From Desulfuromonadaceae bacterium GWC2_58_13 (GTDB taxonomy: Bacteria > Desulfobacterota > Desulfuromonadia > Desulfuromonadales > Trichloromonadaceae): 18,241 nucleotides of DNA. Both the position numbers and the translations under genes were made by a program. Shown piece by piece: positions 5,915-13,706 of this stretch. Numbering within the stretch: position 1 is the stretch's first letter; each line of letters starts with the position of its first letter. Location: contig MHXM01000187.1 in the NCBI GenBank assembly GCA_001825565.1, forward strand, positions 24,857-43,097, in the 5' to 3' direction. Under the pieces are notes generated by a model. That model searched no databases, had not been told where the DNA came from, and saw only the letters and a program-made list of their open reading frames with translations.

Positions 5915-6325
5915 TCAGGATTCCGTTTGCGCCACCCGGACCAGTTTGAGCAGTTGCTCGGCCTCACCGGGTGAAATTTCGAGAATTTCGGCGATGTCGG
6001 CGGCGGGAAGGCCCCGCCGAGCCATGGCGGCGACCAGACGATATTTTTCCGGAACATTTTTCGACGGCCCGTCGCCCCCCTTGAGCCGCTGCTTGAGATC
6101 GGCTTGGGCCAGGTTCGCTTCGAACTCCACGGACCCGGTCTTGGGTTTGGGCTGTAGTTTGATCTCGGCCAGCCGGAGCCGCTCCAGTGTTTCGTGCAGA
6201 AGCTGCTCCCGCTCGGCCAGCTTTTTTTTCGCCTGTTCCAGGCGGCGATCCAACAGCCAGCAACCAGCGGCCAAAGCCAAGGCAGCCAGCAGCATCAGGG
6301 TAAAGAAAACATCTTTGCCGGCCAT
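5915..6325 (-). CDS. Single-span membrane protein with DUF2802-like C-terminus (FipA/SwrB-like candidate)
   Basis: This 136-residue protein has three parts: one hydrophobic span (about residues 6-25), a charged coiled-coil-like stretch (RRLEQAKKKLAEREQLLHET, about 28-47), and a C-terminal helical domain of helix-turn-helix look (KYRLVAAMARRGLPAADIAE, then ILEISPGEAEQLLKL, about 94-128). That domain resembles DUF2802. From family knowledge, FipA in polarly flagellated gammaproteobacteria has this build and helps recruit FlhF to the pole; SwrB of Bacillus has a similar build and lies after sigD. The gene starts 2 bases after the fliA stop, at ATG 6325-6323, set by AGGAGGT at 6333-6339; a GTG two codons earlier is too close to that site. 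LAAGC at 18-22 looks slightly like a lipobox, but the position before Cys is poor. Function is inferred. Confidence 0.75.
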   Translation of the reverse strand: MAGKDVFFTLMLLAALALAAGCWLLDRRLEQAKKKLAEREQLLHETLERLRLAEIKLQPKPKTGSVEFEANLAQADLKQRLKGGDGPSKNVPEKYRLVAAMARRGLPAADIAEILEISPGEAEQLLKLVRVAQTES

Positions 6326-6327
6326 GG

Positions 6328-7104
6328 TCACGACCTCCTGCCCAACCCCCGCCCCAATCCGGCATCGCGCCGGCTGAGCTTGGACTTGAGCTTGACCAGA
6401 GCCTGACTGTGCAATTGCGATACCCTCCCCTCGGAAACCCCGAGCACCTCGGCAATCTCTTTCTGGGTCAATTCTTCGTAATAATACAGGGCGATGACCT
6501 GGGTTTCCTTTTCGGACAGGCTTTTCAGGCAGCCGGCTATCTCGCGGGTCAATTCCTTGGTTTCAAGCTGTTCGAGAGGGCTCGGGGATTGCTTGTCTTC
6601 AAGGGTATCCTGCAGGCTCCGCCCGCCCCCTTCGTGATCAAGCGTTTCCTGGAGGCTGACCAGTCCTAAATGGTTCACCTCACCCAGTAGCTGATGGTAT
6701 TCCTCAAGTCTCAAACCCAGTTCCCTGGCCACCTCTTCATCTTCGGGAGAACGCCCCAGCCGGTTTTCCAGCTGCGTGAAGGCATCGGCGACGCGACCTT
6801 GTTTATCCCGAAGCGACCTGGAAAACCACCCCATCTTGCGGGCTTCGTCAAGAATCGCTCCGCGCATGCGCTGTTCGGCGAAGGTCTTGAACTGTACCCC
6901 TTTAGCGGGGTCGAAACGCCCGGCCGCATCCATCAGACCAACCGTGGCGGCGCTGGACATGTCGTCCCGCGTCATGTACGAGGGAACCTGACAGACCATC
7001 CGATCAACGATAAAATCGACGATCGGCAAGTGGTCCCGGATCAGGGCCTCGCGATCCACGGGGAGGTGTGGAGGGCGGGGGTAAATGAAGGTATCCAGAT
7101 CCAT
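6328..7104 (-). CDS. fliA: RNA polymerase sigma-28 factor FliA
   Basis: FliA directs RNA polymerase to late flagellar promoters. The 258-residue protein has the sigma-70 family regions in order: region 2 (about 20-95), with SAATVGLMDAAGRFDPAKGV and FKTFAEQRMRGAILDEARKM; region 3 (about 96-145), starting WFSRSLRDKQGRVADAF; and region 4 (about 182-243), with LTQKEIAEVLGVSEGRVSQL as the helix-turn-helix that contacts the -35. FliA-type features are the short length without region 1 and the RGAILDEAR...WFSRSLR pattern. ATG at 7104-7102, two bases after the flhG stop. It is in the operon that begins at flhB, so the candidate sigma-54 promoter at 12471-12486 could drive it. FlgM, its inhibitor, and two FliA-type promoters are in the window. 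Confidence 0.97.
   Translation of the reverse strand: MDLDTFIYPRPPHLPVDREALIRDHLPIVDFIVDRMVCQVPSYMTRDDMSSAATVGLMDAAGRFDPAKGVQFKTFAEQRMRGAILDEARKMGWFSRSLRDKQGRVADAFTQLENRLGRSPEDEEVARELGLRLEEYHQLLGEVNHLGLVSLQETLDHEGGGRSLQDTLEDKQSPSPLEQLETKELTREIAGCLKSLSEKETQVIALYYYEELTQKEIAEVLGVSEGRVSQLHSQALVKLKSKLSRRDAGLGRGLGRRS
6333..6339 (-). promoter_or_regulatory. Strong ribosome-binding site inside the end of fliA
   Basis: AGGAGGT lies within the last codons of fliA (the RRS end). It is 7 bases before the ATG at 6325-6323 and only about one base before the alternative GTG at 6331-6329, so it decides the start of the membrane gene and couples its translation to fliA. Confidence 0.7.
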
Positions 7105-7106
7105 GG

Positions 7107-8024
7107 TTATTCGCCCTGGCCAAAGGAAAGGAGGCGTTTCCAGAAAAACTGCTGCGTTCCCTTCGGTTGAACATTGTGCATTACCGCCGTAAGATTTTCG
7201 GCCAGATCCTCAAAGGCGCAGCTGATCTTACTTTTCGGATAAAGCTCAACCATCACCTTTTGCTTGGAAATCGCTTCCCGCATGCGCTTGTCATAGGGAA
7301 CGCACCCGAGGTAGTCAATGGAAATGTCCAGATAGCGGTTGGCGACCAGGGTCAGCTTTTTGTAGACATCGAGGGCCTCATCCTGGTCGGCGACCGAGTT
7401 GACGATCAGGTTGAAACGTTTTTCATGATATTTGGTCGACATCAGCTTCATGATCGCATAGGCATCGGTGATGGCGGTCGGGTCGGAGGTCGTGACGACC
7501 AGAATTTCCTGAGCGGCCACGTTGAAGTAGGTGACGTTCTCCGAGATTCCCGCTTCGGTATCGATAATGATGATGTCGAAATCGCCGTGAAACTCGTCCA
7601 TGGCCTCAAGAAACCGCAGCTTCTGCTCGGGCGAAAGGTGGGTGACCGCCTGGATACCCGATCCGGCCGGCAGAATCTGGATTCCTTCGGGCCCTTCGAC
7701 GACGATTTCACTCAGGCTTCTCTCGCCGGCAAAAAAATGGTTGAGGTTGTACTGCGGCGTTACCCCGAAGACCACGTCGACATTGGCCAACCCCAGGTCG
7801 GCATCGATGACCAGCACTTTTTTGCCCATCCGGGCCAACACGATGGCCACATTGGCGGCCACGGCGGTTTTGCCCACCCCTCCCTTGCCGCTGGTGACCG
7901 AGATGACCTGGGGAAACTTTTTCCCATCGCCACCGCCCAACGCCGGACGCGCAAAGTTTCCGCTCAGTGAGCGTAGGGTTCCTGCCTGGTCGACATGTTC
8001 TTTGACCATATCCAAGTCTTTCAT
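7107..8024 (-). CDS. flhG: Flagellar number regulator, MinD-like ATPase FlhG (FleN/YlxH)
   Basis: FlhG is a ParA/MinD-type ATPase that limits flagellar number and stimulates the GTPase FlhF. The 305-residue protein has the deviant Walker A SGKGGVGKT (45-53), IDADLGLANVDVVFG (73-87), and the Walker B region IIIIDTEAGI (151-160). An N-terminal DQAGTLR (12-18) fits the DQAxxLR activator motif through which FlhG acts on FlhF. The C-terminal part is amphipathic and basic (FWKRLLSF) and could be the membrane-binding segment. ATG at 8024-8022 overlaps the flhF stop in an ATGA arrangement. FleN also represses flagellar transcription in some Gammaproteobacteria through FleQ; whether that happens here cannot be seen. 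Confidence 0.95.
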   Translation of the reverse strand: MKDLDMVKEHVDQAGTLRSLSGNFARPALGGGDGKKFPQVISVTSGKGGVGKTAVAANVAIVLARMGKKVLVIDADLGLANVDVVFGVTPQYNLNHFFAGERSLSEIVVEGPEGIQILPAGSGIQAVTHLSPEQKLRFLEAMDEFHGDFDIIIIDTEAGISENVTYFNVAAQEILVVTTSDPTAITDAYAIMKLMSTKYHEKRFNLIVNSVADQDEALDVYKKLTLVANRYLDISIDYLGCVPYDKRMREAISKQKVMVELYPKSKISCAFEDLAENLTAVMHNVQPKGTQQFFWKRLLSFGQGE

Positions 8025-9277
8025 TCTTTGAGTTTCCCCATGACCAGCCCAGCCACCCGCCGTGGATCGGCCAGCATCAGGTCTTCGGGAACCCTCTGGC
8101 CGTTTGTCAGGTAAGAAATCGGGCAGTCGTGCTTCAGATGTACGTTCAGAATCGAACCGAGGCCTTCACATTCATCGAGTTTGCTGAAAATCAGGCTGCT
8201 GACCGGCAGGCGGCCGAACCGCTTGATGGCGCCAAACATCTCCTGCTCACGAGTGGTCGCGGAAAGCACCAGATGGTTTTCAATACCGCTTCCGGCACCA
8301 ATAAATTTCTGCAGTTCCGCAATCCCGGCACTGTCCCGAGGGCTTCGGCCGGCGGTGTCGATCAGGATCAGGTCCTTGTCCTGGTGCCGGGCCAATACCT
8401 GTTGCAACTGTTCCGGGGACAAAACCACGTCCACCGGAACCTGCATGATTTCGCCGTAAACCTTGAGTTGCTCGGCGGCGGCGATGCGATAGATGTCGAT
8501 GGTCACCAGAGCGATCTTGCGCTTCTGGTTGAGCAGGTAGTCGGCGGCCAGCTTGGCAACGGTGGTGGTTTTACCCACCCCGGTTGGCCCGATCAAGGCA
8601 ACGGCTCTCGGTTTGTCCTGAGCCACATTCAGTGACCGTCCAACCCGGATCAGATCGACGATGGCGGCCGCCAGAAACCCTTCGATGGAAATCGACTTGG
8701 TCTTCGGAGGGTAGTTCTGCAGGGCCCGCCGTACAATCATTTCCGCCGGGCCTTCATGCACACCACGGGACAGCAGGGCGTTCATCATCCGGGTGATCGC
8801 CGACTGGCCGGCTCGGGGCGTCGAAGGCTTGGTTTCGAGGTTGCCGCGCACCGCCCCTTTGACCAGTTCTTTCAGTTCACTGATTTCGTTGCGCAACGAA
8901 TCGACATTCAGCGCAGAAACCTTGCCCTTCAGGGCATCCAGCTCTTCTTCCAACGGGTCGATAACCCTGCGACGGCGCCAGAGATCACCATAATTGTTGA
9001 CTTCGGACTCGGCGGCAACCGGCTCGCAGGTCGGCTCTTCGACGACGGTCCTGGCATACAGCGACGCCACGGCGGACTGAGAAACCCCCGAGGAAACCGG
9101 GGCCGGCTCGGGCGATTCAATGGCGGCGGTCACCTCAAGCACCGGCTTGCCCAGCAGGCCGGTTCTACCCTTACGCACCGACCGGGTCGAAAGGATCAGG
9201 GCATCCGGCCCGAGAGTCTCCTTGATCATCCTCAGGGCCGTCGCCATATCGGGAGCTTCGAATACTTTAACCTGCAT
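8021..9277 (-). CDS. flhF: SRP-type GTPase FlhF, flagellar placement factor
   Basis: FlhF is a signal-recognition-particle family GTPase that marks where flagella are built, commonly the cell pole. The 418 residues divide into the FlhF B-domain (MQVKVFEAPDMATALRMIKE, about 1-50), a long variable linker with acidic and coiled parts (about 50-150), and the NG domain. GTPase motifs are GPTGVGKTTT (230-239), ALVTIDIYRIAAAEQLKVY (256-274), DTAGR (307-311) and SKLDE (365-369). ATG at 9277-9275 lies inside flhA, an 11-base overlap; its own stop overlaps flhG by 4 bases. The chain flhA-flhF-flhG therefore looks strongly co-translated. The DQAxxLR motif in FlhG suggests that this pair works as the known activator couple. 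Confidence 0.97.
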   Translation of the reverse strand: MQVKVFEAPDMATALRMIKETLGPDALILSTRSVRKGRTGLLGKPVLEVTAAIESPEPAPVSSGVSQSAVASLYARTVVEEPTCEPVAAESEVNNYGDLWRRRRVIDPLEEELDALKGKVSALNVDSLRNEISELKELVKGAVRGNLETKPSTPRAGQSAITRMMNALLSRGVHEGPAEMIVRRALQNYPPKTKSISIEGFLAAAIVDLIRVGRSLNVAQDKPRAVALIGPTGVGKTTTVAKLAADYLLNQKRKIALVTIDIYRIAAAEQLKVYGEIMQVPVDVVLSPEQLQQVLARHQDKDLILIDTAGRSPRDSAGIAELQKFIGAGSGIENHLVLSATTREQEMFGAIKRFGRLPVSSLIFSKLDECEGLGSILNVHLKHDCPISYLTNGQRVPEDLMLADPRRVAGLVMGKLKE

Positions 9278-11351
9278 TGAGTCGCACCGTTCCGATAGAC
9301 TTCACCTTCAGGTGAGCCGCGATCTCGTTATGAGAAAGGACCACCAGATTAGGCAGATAACGCTCGGTCAACCTTTTGACATGAGGGCGAATCGTCGGGG
9401 CGCACAACAGCACCGGTTGGGCGCCGCCGGTCATCGCCTTGATCTGGTCGGAAAGCCCTTCCAGCACCGAACGGGCCGTTTTCGGATCCAGGGCCAGATA
9501 ACTCCCATGGGCCGACTGTTGAAGGGCATTCTGCATGCGGGATTCTACATCGTGATCGAACACCAGCACCGGCAACGTGGTCCCATCCGGAGCATGGCGG
9601 GTACTGATCGACCGACCCATGGCCTGGCGAACGTATTCGGTCAACAAATCGGCATCCTGAGTCGCCGTAATCCAATCCGCCATCGTTTCGAGGATGGTTC
9701 GCATGTCCCGGATAGAAACCTGCTCCCGCAGTAGATTTTGCATGACTCGCATGATCGTTCCCAGACTTAAGGGGTTCGGCACCAACTCCTCGACCAGTTT
9801 CGGATAGGTCTTGACAAGGTTATCGAGCAAGTTCTGTGCCTCTTGCCGGCCAAGCAGTTCATGGGCATGCGCTTTGATGATTTCACCCAGGTGGGTAGCC
9901 ATCACCGTGGTGCAGTCAACCACTGTATATCCAAGCATTTGGGCGCGATCGCGCTTGTCTTCCGAAATCCAGGTCGCGGGCAAGCCGAAGGCCGGCTCGG
10001 TGGTCGCCACCCCGCGCAAAGTGTCGGTGGCGGTACCGGGATTCATGGCCAGATAATGACCGGGCAGCATTTCTCCGCCGCCAATGCGGACCCCCTTGAG
10101 GAGCACGGCGTATTCATTGGGCTTGAGCTGCAGGTTGTCCTTGATATGAATCGGCGGCACGATAAATCCCATGTCGAGCGTAAATTGCCGGCGGATCGCC
10201 TGTATGCGGGTCAACAGCTCGCCCTTCTGGGCCGCGTCGACAAACGGAATCAGGCCGTAACCCACTTCCAGTTCCAGCAGGTCGACATTGAGCATTTCTT
10301 CGTAGTTCTCTTCGCGTGGCGCCTCTTCTTCCACCACCATCGGCGGGGGGGCCGCGGCCTTGAGTTCCTGCTGTCGCTGAACCCGCCAGGCGATGGCGGC
10401 CATGATGGCCGAAAGGACCAAAAACGAAAAGGTCGGCAGGCCGGGGATCAGGGCGAAGAAAAGGAGAATCGCGGAAACCACCCAGAGCGCGCGGGGATGG
10501 AGAGAAAACTGCGTTTTCAGGTCGGAACCAAAATCGCCGGATCCGGCGCTGCGAGTCACCAGCAAACCGGCGCCGGTCGAAATAATCAGGGCGGGAATCT
10601 GCCCGACCAAACCATCGCCAACGGTAAGGATGGTATAGTTCTGGGCGGCCTGCACCATCGGCATCCCCTGCTGCAACACCCCGATCACGAAACCGGCACC
10701 GATATTGACCAGCGTAATGATGATGCCGGCGATGGCGTCGCCACGCACAAACTTACTGGCACCGTCCATGGCTCCGTAAAAATCGGCCTCCATGGAGATT
10801 TCCTTGCGCCTGAGGCGAGCTTCGTCGTCAGTGACCAGTCCAGCGTTGAGGTCGGCATCGATGGCCATCTGCTTGCCCGGCATGGCGTCCAGGGTAAAGC
10901 GGGCGGCGACTTCGGCGACCCGGCCGGCGCCTTTGGTGATGACCATGAAATTGATGACCACCAGGATCACGAAGATGACGATACCGACCACGTAATTGCC
11001 GCCGACCACGAACTGGCCGAACGACTGGATGACCGCCCCGGCGGCCGCCGGACCTTCATGCCCCTTGAGGAGAATCAGGCGGGTCGAGGCCACGTTGAGG
11101 GAAAGGCGAAACAGGGTGGTTGCCAGCAGCAGCGAGGGAAATACGGTAAAATCGAGGGCGCGGGCGGTATACAGGGAAATGATCAGAATCATCAGGGACA
11201 GGGTGATATTGGTCGCCAGAAAGATGTCGAGCATCATCGGTGGAATCGGGATGATCATCACCATCAGAATGGCCACCAGCGCCACGGCGACGATTACGTC
11301 GCTGCGCAGTATCAATGCCGCCCACTTGTTGCTCGCAATCCATTCCATCAC
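9267..11351 (-). CDS. flhA: Flagellar type III export gate protein FlhA
   Basis: FlhA is the nonameric export gate component: a membrane channel plus a large cytoplasmic ring that receives chaperone-substrate complexes. The 694 residues match the family length. The N-terminal half holds about eight membrane spans (roughly 18-310). The FHIPEP family signature is seen as RVAEVAARFTLDAMPGKQMA followed by IDADL (144-168), next to TDDEARLRRKEISMEADFYG. The C-terminal soluble part (about 340-694) includes AHELLGRQEAQNLLDNL and the PVLVFD and VLSHNEI regions. Start is uncertain by one codon: GTG at 11351-11349 or ATG at 11348-11346. An AAAGGGAA site lies upstream and both overlap or touch the flhB stop. 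The gene overlaps flhF by 11 bases. Confidence 0.98.
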   Translation of the reverse strand: MMEWIASNKWAALILRSDVIVAVALVAILMVMIIPIPPMMLDIFLATNITLSLMILIISLYTARALDFTVFPSLLLATTLFRLSLNVASTRLILLKGHEGPAAAGAVIQSFGQFVVGGNYVVGIVIFVILVVINFMVITKGAGRVAEVAARFTLDAMPGKQMAIDADLNAGLVTDDEARLRRKEISMEADFYGAMDGASKFVRGDAIAGIIITLVNIGAGFVIGVLQQGMPMVQAAQNYTILTVGDGLVGQIPALIISTGAGLLVTRSAGSGDFGSDLKTQFSLHPRALWVVSAILLFFALIPGLPTFSFLVLSAIMAAIAWRVQRQQELKAAAPPPMVVEEEAPREENYEEMLNVDLLELEVGYGLIPFVDAAQKGELLTRIQAIRRQFTLDMGFIVPPIHIKDNLQLKPNEYAVLLKGVRIGGGEMLPGHYLAMNPGTATDTLRGVATTEPAFGLPATWISEDKRDRAQMLGYTVVDCTTVMATHLGEIIKAHAHELLGRQEAQNLLDNLVKTYPKLVEELVPNPLSLGTIMRVMQNLLREQVSIRDMRTILETMADWITATQDADLLTEYVRQAMGRSISTRHAPDGTTLPVLVFDHDVESRMQNALQQSAHGSYLALDPKTARSVLEGLSDQIKAMTGGAQPVLLCAPTIRPHVKRLTERYLPNLVVLSHNEIAAHLKVKSIGTVRLNAG

Positions 11352-12412
11352 TTGTTATTCCCTTTAAGACTGTAAACATAGGCCAGAATTTCGGCCACGG
11401 CCTTGTAGAATTCTTCCGGCACCGCGTCTCCCACCTCGAATTTGTACAGAGCCCGCGCCACCGGCACATTTTCAACCAGCGGCACGTCGTGCTCCCTGGC
11501 GATTTCCCTGATTTTCATGGCCAGGGCATCGGCTCCCTTGGCCACGATCTGCGGAGCATCCATCTCATGGCGTCGGTAAGCGATCGCGACCGAAAGATGG
11601 GTCGGGTTGGTGATAACCACATCGGCCTTGGGGATCTCCGCCATCATCCGCTTGCGCGCCATTTGCAGCTGGATCTGGCGGATCTTGCCTTTTATCAGAG
11701 GATCCCCCTCGGATTCCTTGTACTCTTCTTTTTGTTCCTGCTTGGTCATCTTCATTTTCTGTTCCATTTCCCAACGCACGAACATGAAATCGATGAGCCC
11801 GAGGAGAATAAGAATGCCGCAGGACTTGAGCAGAACCGAGTAGGACAGTCGCCCGATAAATGCGACCGTGCTTATCGGCGGCATATCGATCAGGTACAAC
11901 CCCTGTTCAAACTCACCGAGAACGGTTTGATAAGCCACGTAGCCGATCAGAAACACCTTGGCCAGGGATTTGATCACTTCAAGGATGGACCGCTTGGAAA
12001 AGAACCTGGCGGCGCCCTTGATCGGATCAAGCTTGCTCAGGTCGGGCTCAAGAGGCTTGGTGGTGAACATCCAGCCGACCTGCAGAAAGCTGGAGAAAAA
12101 CCCGATAACCAGCACCAGCAGCAGGATCGGAGAAAGGAGCAACCCCAACCGGCCGAGGATGAAAATAAACAGCGACTGGACCGACGCCGGATTAACTTCG
12201 AAAGTCCCGGTCTGGCTGAGCAGCCCACCGACCAGGTCCTGCATGCCGTCCCAGAAAACCGGGCCGTAAAAGAGCCAGAGGATTAAAAATGCGGTCATCA
12301 ATGCGGCGGTTTGGACTTCGCGACTTTGGGCAACCTGCCCTTTTTTACGAAAATCCTCACGCCGCTTCGCTGTCGCTTGTTCTGTTTTCTCCGCTTGCTG
12401 ATCGTCGGCCAT
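11348..12412 (-). CDS. flhB: Flagellar export switch protein FlhB
   Basis: FlhB is part of the export gate and switches secretion from rod/hook to filament substrates after self-cleavage. The 354 residues begin with the usual ADDQQAEKTEQATAKRREDF, RKKGQVAQSRE segment. Four membrane spans follow (roughly 33-55, 84-112, 145-170, 185-212), then the cytoplasmic domain with the autocleavage motif NPTH at 269-272 (TNPTHLSVAIAYR). ATG at 12412-12410 was preferred to an in-frame GTG at 12460, because the family N-terminus starts here and because the GTG coincides with the predicted sigma-54 transcription start. The ribosome site is weak. This is the first gene behind the 181-base gap and opens the flhB-flhA-flhF-flhG-fliA operon. 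Confidence 0.97.
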   Translation of the reverse strand: MADDQQAEKTEQATAKRREDFRKKGQVAQSREVQTAALMTAFLILWLFYGPVFWDGMQDLVGGLLSQTGTFEVNPASVQSLFIFILGRLGLLLSPILLLVLVIGFFSSFLQVGWMFTTKPLEPDLSKLDPIKGAARFFSKRSILEVIKSLAKVFLIGYVAYQTVLGEFEQGLYLIDMPPISTVAFIGRLSYSVLLKSCGILILLGLIDFMFVRWEMEQKMKMTKQEQKEEYKESEGDPLIKGKIRQIQLQMARKRMMAEIPKADVVITNPTHLSVAIAYRRHEMDAPQIVAKGADALAMKIREIAREHDVPLVENVPVARALYKFEVGDAVPEEFYKAVAEILAYVYSLKGNNK

Positions 12413-12470
12413 AATCCAGCTATCCGTTTGGCAGGTTGGAACAGGTACCCATTGATCCACTTATGCTTTG

Positions 12471-12486
12471 AGCAAAAGGCGGTCCA
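12471..12486 (-). promoter_or_regulatory. Candidate sigma-54 (RpoN) promoter before flhB
   Basis: On the minus strand TGGACCGCCTTTTGCT reads against the consensus TGGCACG-N4-TTGCW. The invariant GG and GC are exactly 10 bases apart, and only two of the informative positions differ (CA is AC). It lies in the 181-base gap, about 60 bases before the flhB ATG. An A/T-rich stretch with eight consecutive A bases lies upstream of it and might ease DNA bending. The rest of the gap (12487-12593) shows no clear terminator for the fliR end. Confidence 0.65.
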
Positions 12487-12593
12487 ATTTCGCGCAAACA
12501 ATGATTTCTTGTGGATTTTTTTTGCAAAACCGAGGGATTAATATTTTACCGGGAGGCGACAAGGCGAGGAGCAACTGAAGGGGGACGTCAGGT

Positions 12594-13370
12594 TCAGAGA
12601 ACTTCGATCAAGTGGAGGATGCGTTCGGGAAGCGCCCCGAATTCTCGTTCCAGCAGCAGAAAAACCATGCTGAGTGTCAAACCCATGACAAGGAAACCGA
12701 CGCCGATATTGAGGGGGAAAGAGAGCATGAACACATTGAGCTGGGGAAAAACCCGGGCCAGAATACCCAGCACCAGACCGGAAAGAATCAAAACGGCCAG
12801 GACCGGGGCGCTGAACTGGATACCCAAGGAAAACATGTGCCCGGCCAGACTCATCAGAAACGGGACCGCTTCTCCGCCCACGTCGATCCCGCCCGGGGGA
12901 AGCAATTCATAAGATCTGACAATCGCCCGGATGAACAGGTGGTGGACGTCGAGCACCAGGAAGATGAGGATGGCGATAATATTCTGGTATTGGGATATCA
13001 GCTCGATCTGACGCTGGTTCTGAGGATCGAAAACGTTGGCGGCGGCGAACCCCATTTTATAACCGATGATGCTGCCGCCGAGTTCGACCGCGGTAAAGAC
13101 CAACTGAGCGGTAAATCCGACCATCAGTCCAAGCAACCCCTCGCTGGCCATGAGCACGGCCAGGCTGACGATGGAAAGATCAGGCGAAGGGATCAATGGT
13201 TTGACAACCGGAAAAATCAGCAGGGTCAGCAGAATGGTCAAGCCCAGGCGGACCCGCGCCGGGGCGGTGCCGCTGCCGAACACGGGCAGGGTGCCCATCA
13301 TCGCCGCCATTCTGGCGAGACAGACCAGGAACAGTTGAAAACTGTCAATGTCAATCGGAAGGGAGGGCAC
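12594..13370 (-). CDS. fliR: Flagellar export gate protein FliR
   Basis: FliR is an inner-membrane component of the FliP-FliQ-FliR export pore. The 258-residue, strongly hydrophobic sequence shows five to six spans and family landmarks: FLVCLARMAAMMGTLPVFGS near the N-terminus, LGLMVGFTAQLVFTAVELGG with GSIIGYKMGFAAANVFDPQN after it, and FMLSFPLNIGVGFLVMGLTL towards the end. Length is normal. The start is GTG at 13370-13368; the next in-frame Met is 20 codons later and would remove the conserved first segment. No strong ribosome site is visible, and only 8 bases separate it from the fliQ stop, so translation probably depends on fliQ. It ends the motA-to-fliR stretch before the 181-base gap. 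Confidence 0.96.
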   Translation of the reverse strand: MPSLPIDIDSFQLFLVCLARMAAMMGTLPVFGSGTAPARVRLGLTILLTLLIFPVVKPLIPSPDLSIVSLAVLMASEGLLGLMVGFTAQLVFTAVELGGSIIGYKMGFAAANVFDPQNQRQIELISQYQNIIAILIFLVLDVHHLFIRAIVRSYELLPPGGIDVGGEAVPFLMSLAGHMFSLGIQFSAPVLAVLILSGLVLGILARVFPQLNVFMLSFPLNIGVGFLVMGLTLSMVFLLLEREFGALPERILHLIEVL

Positions 13371-13378
13371 CGAACGGC

Positions 13379-13648
13379 TCAGGTCCCGACGGTGGCAATG
13401 CTCGCCAGAATCCCGGTAGTAAAACTGATCATTTTCTGAATCATCCAGGGCGCGAACAGAATCAGGGAGACCAGGACGGCAACGATCTTCGGCACAAAGG
13501 TCATGGTCTGCTCATTAATTTGGGTGGCGGCCTGAAACACACTGATCAGCAGGCCGACGACCAAGGCGCATATGAGCATGGGGGCAGCCAGCATCAGAAC
13601 CAACTCGACGGCCTGGCGGCCCGTTGCGACGACAAATTCAGGCGTCAT
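13379..13648 (-). CDS. fliQ: Flagellar export gate protein FliQ
   Basis: FliQ is a small two-span subunit of the export pore. The 89-residue protein is the standard size. It starts MTPEFVVATGRQAVELVLML, has two hydrophobic hairpins (about 15-38 and 52-75), and carries the typical centre GLLISVFQAATQINEQTMTF followed by VPKIVAVLV. Reading frames open further upstream, but the ATG at 13648-13646 has GGGAG seven bases before it and gives the family N-terminus. It lies 58 bases after fliP and 8 bases before fliR. Order fliP-fliQ-fliR is the usual one. Confidence 0.96.
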   Translation of the reverse strand: MTPEFVVATGRQAVELVLMLAAPMLICALVVGLLISVFQAATQINEQTMTFVPKIVAVLVSLILFAPWMIQKMISFTTGILASIATVGT

Positions 13649-13706
13649 TGGAACACTCCCTTGAGACGACCCCGCTTTAGACTGGGGACATCGCCATAAC
13701 GGCCCG

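Noticed and set aside
5943..5958. Sigma-54-like string TGG..GCA in the 3' end of the FipA-like gene, as a promoter for flgF
   Set aside because: GG and GC are correctly spaced, but the TT before GC is missing and it is inside coding sequence; too weak to call.
9843..11375. A 510-codon open frame on the plus strand opposite flhA, and a similar 345-codon one opposite flgI (1487-2524)
   Set aside because: Both are antisense shadows of strongly conserved genes; their translations are rich in His, Gly, Asp and Arg with no recognisable domain.
12413..12460. GTG-started N-terminal extension of flhB
   Set aside because: The GTG lies at the predicted sigma-54 transcription start, and the family N-terminus begins at the ATG at 12412.
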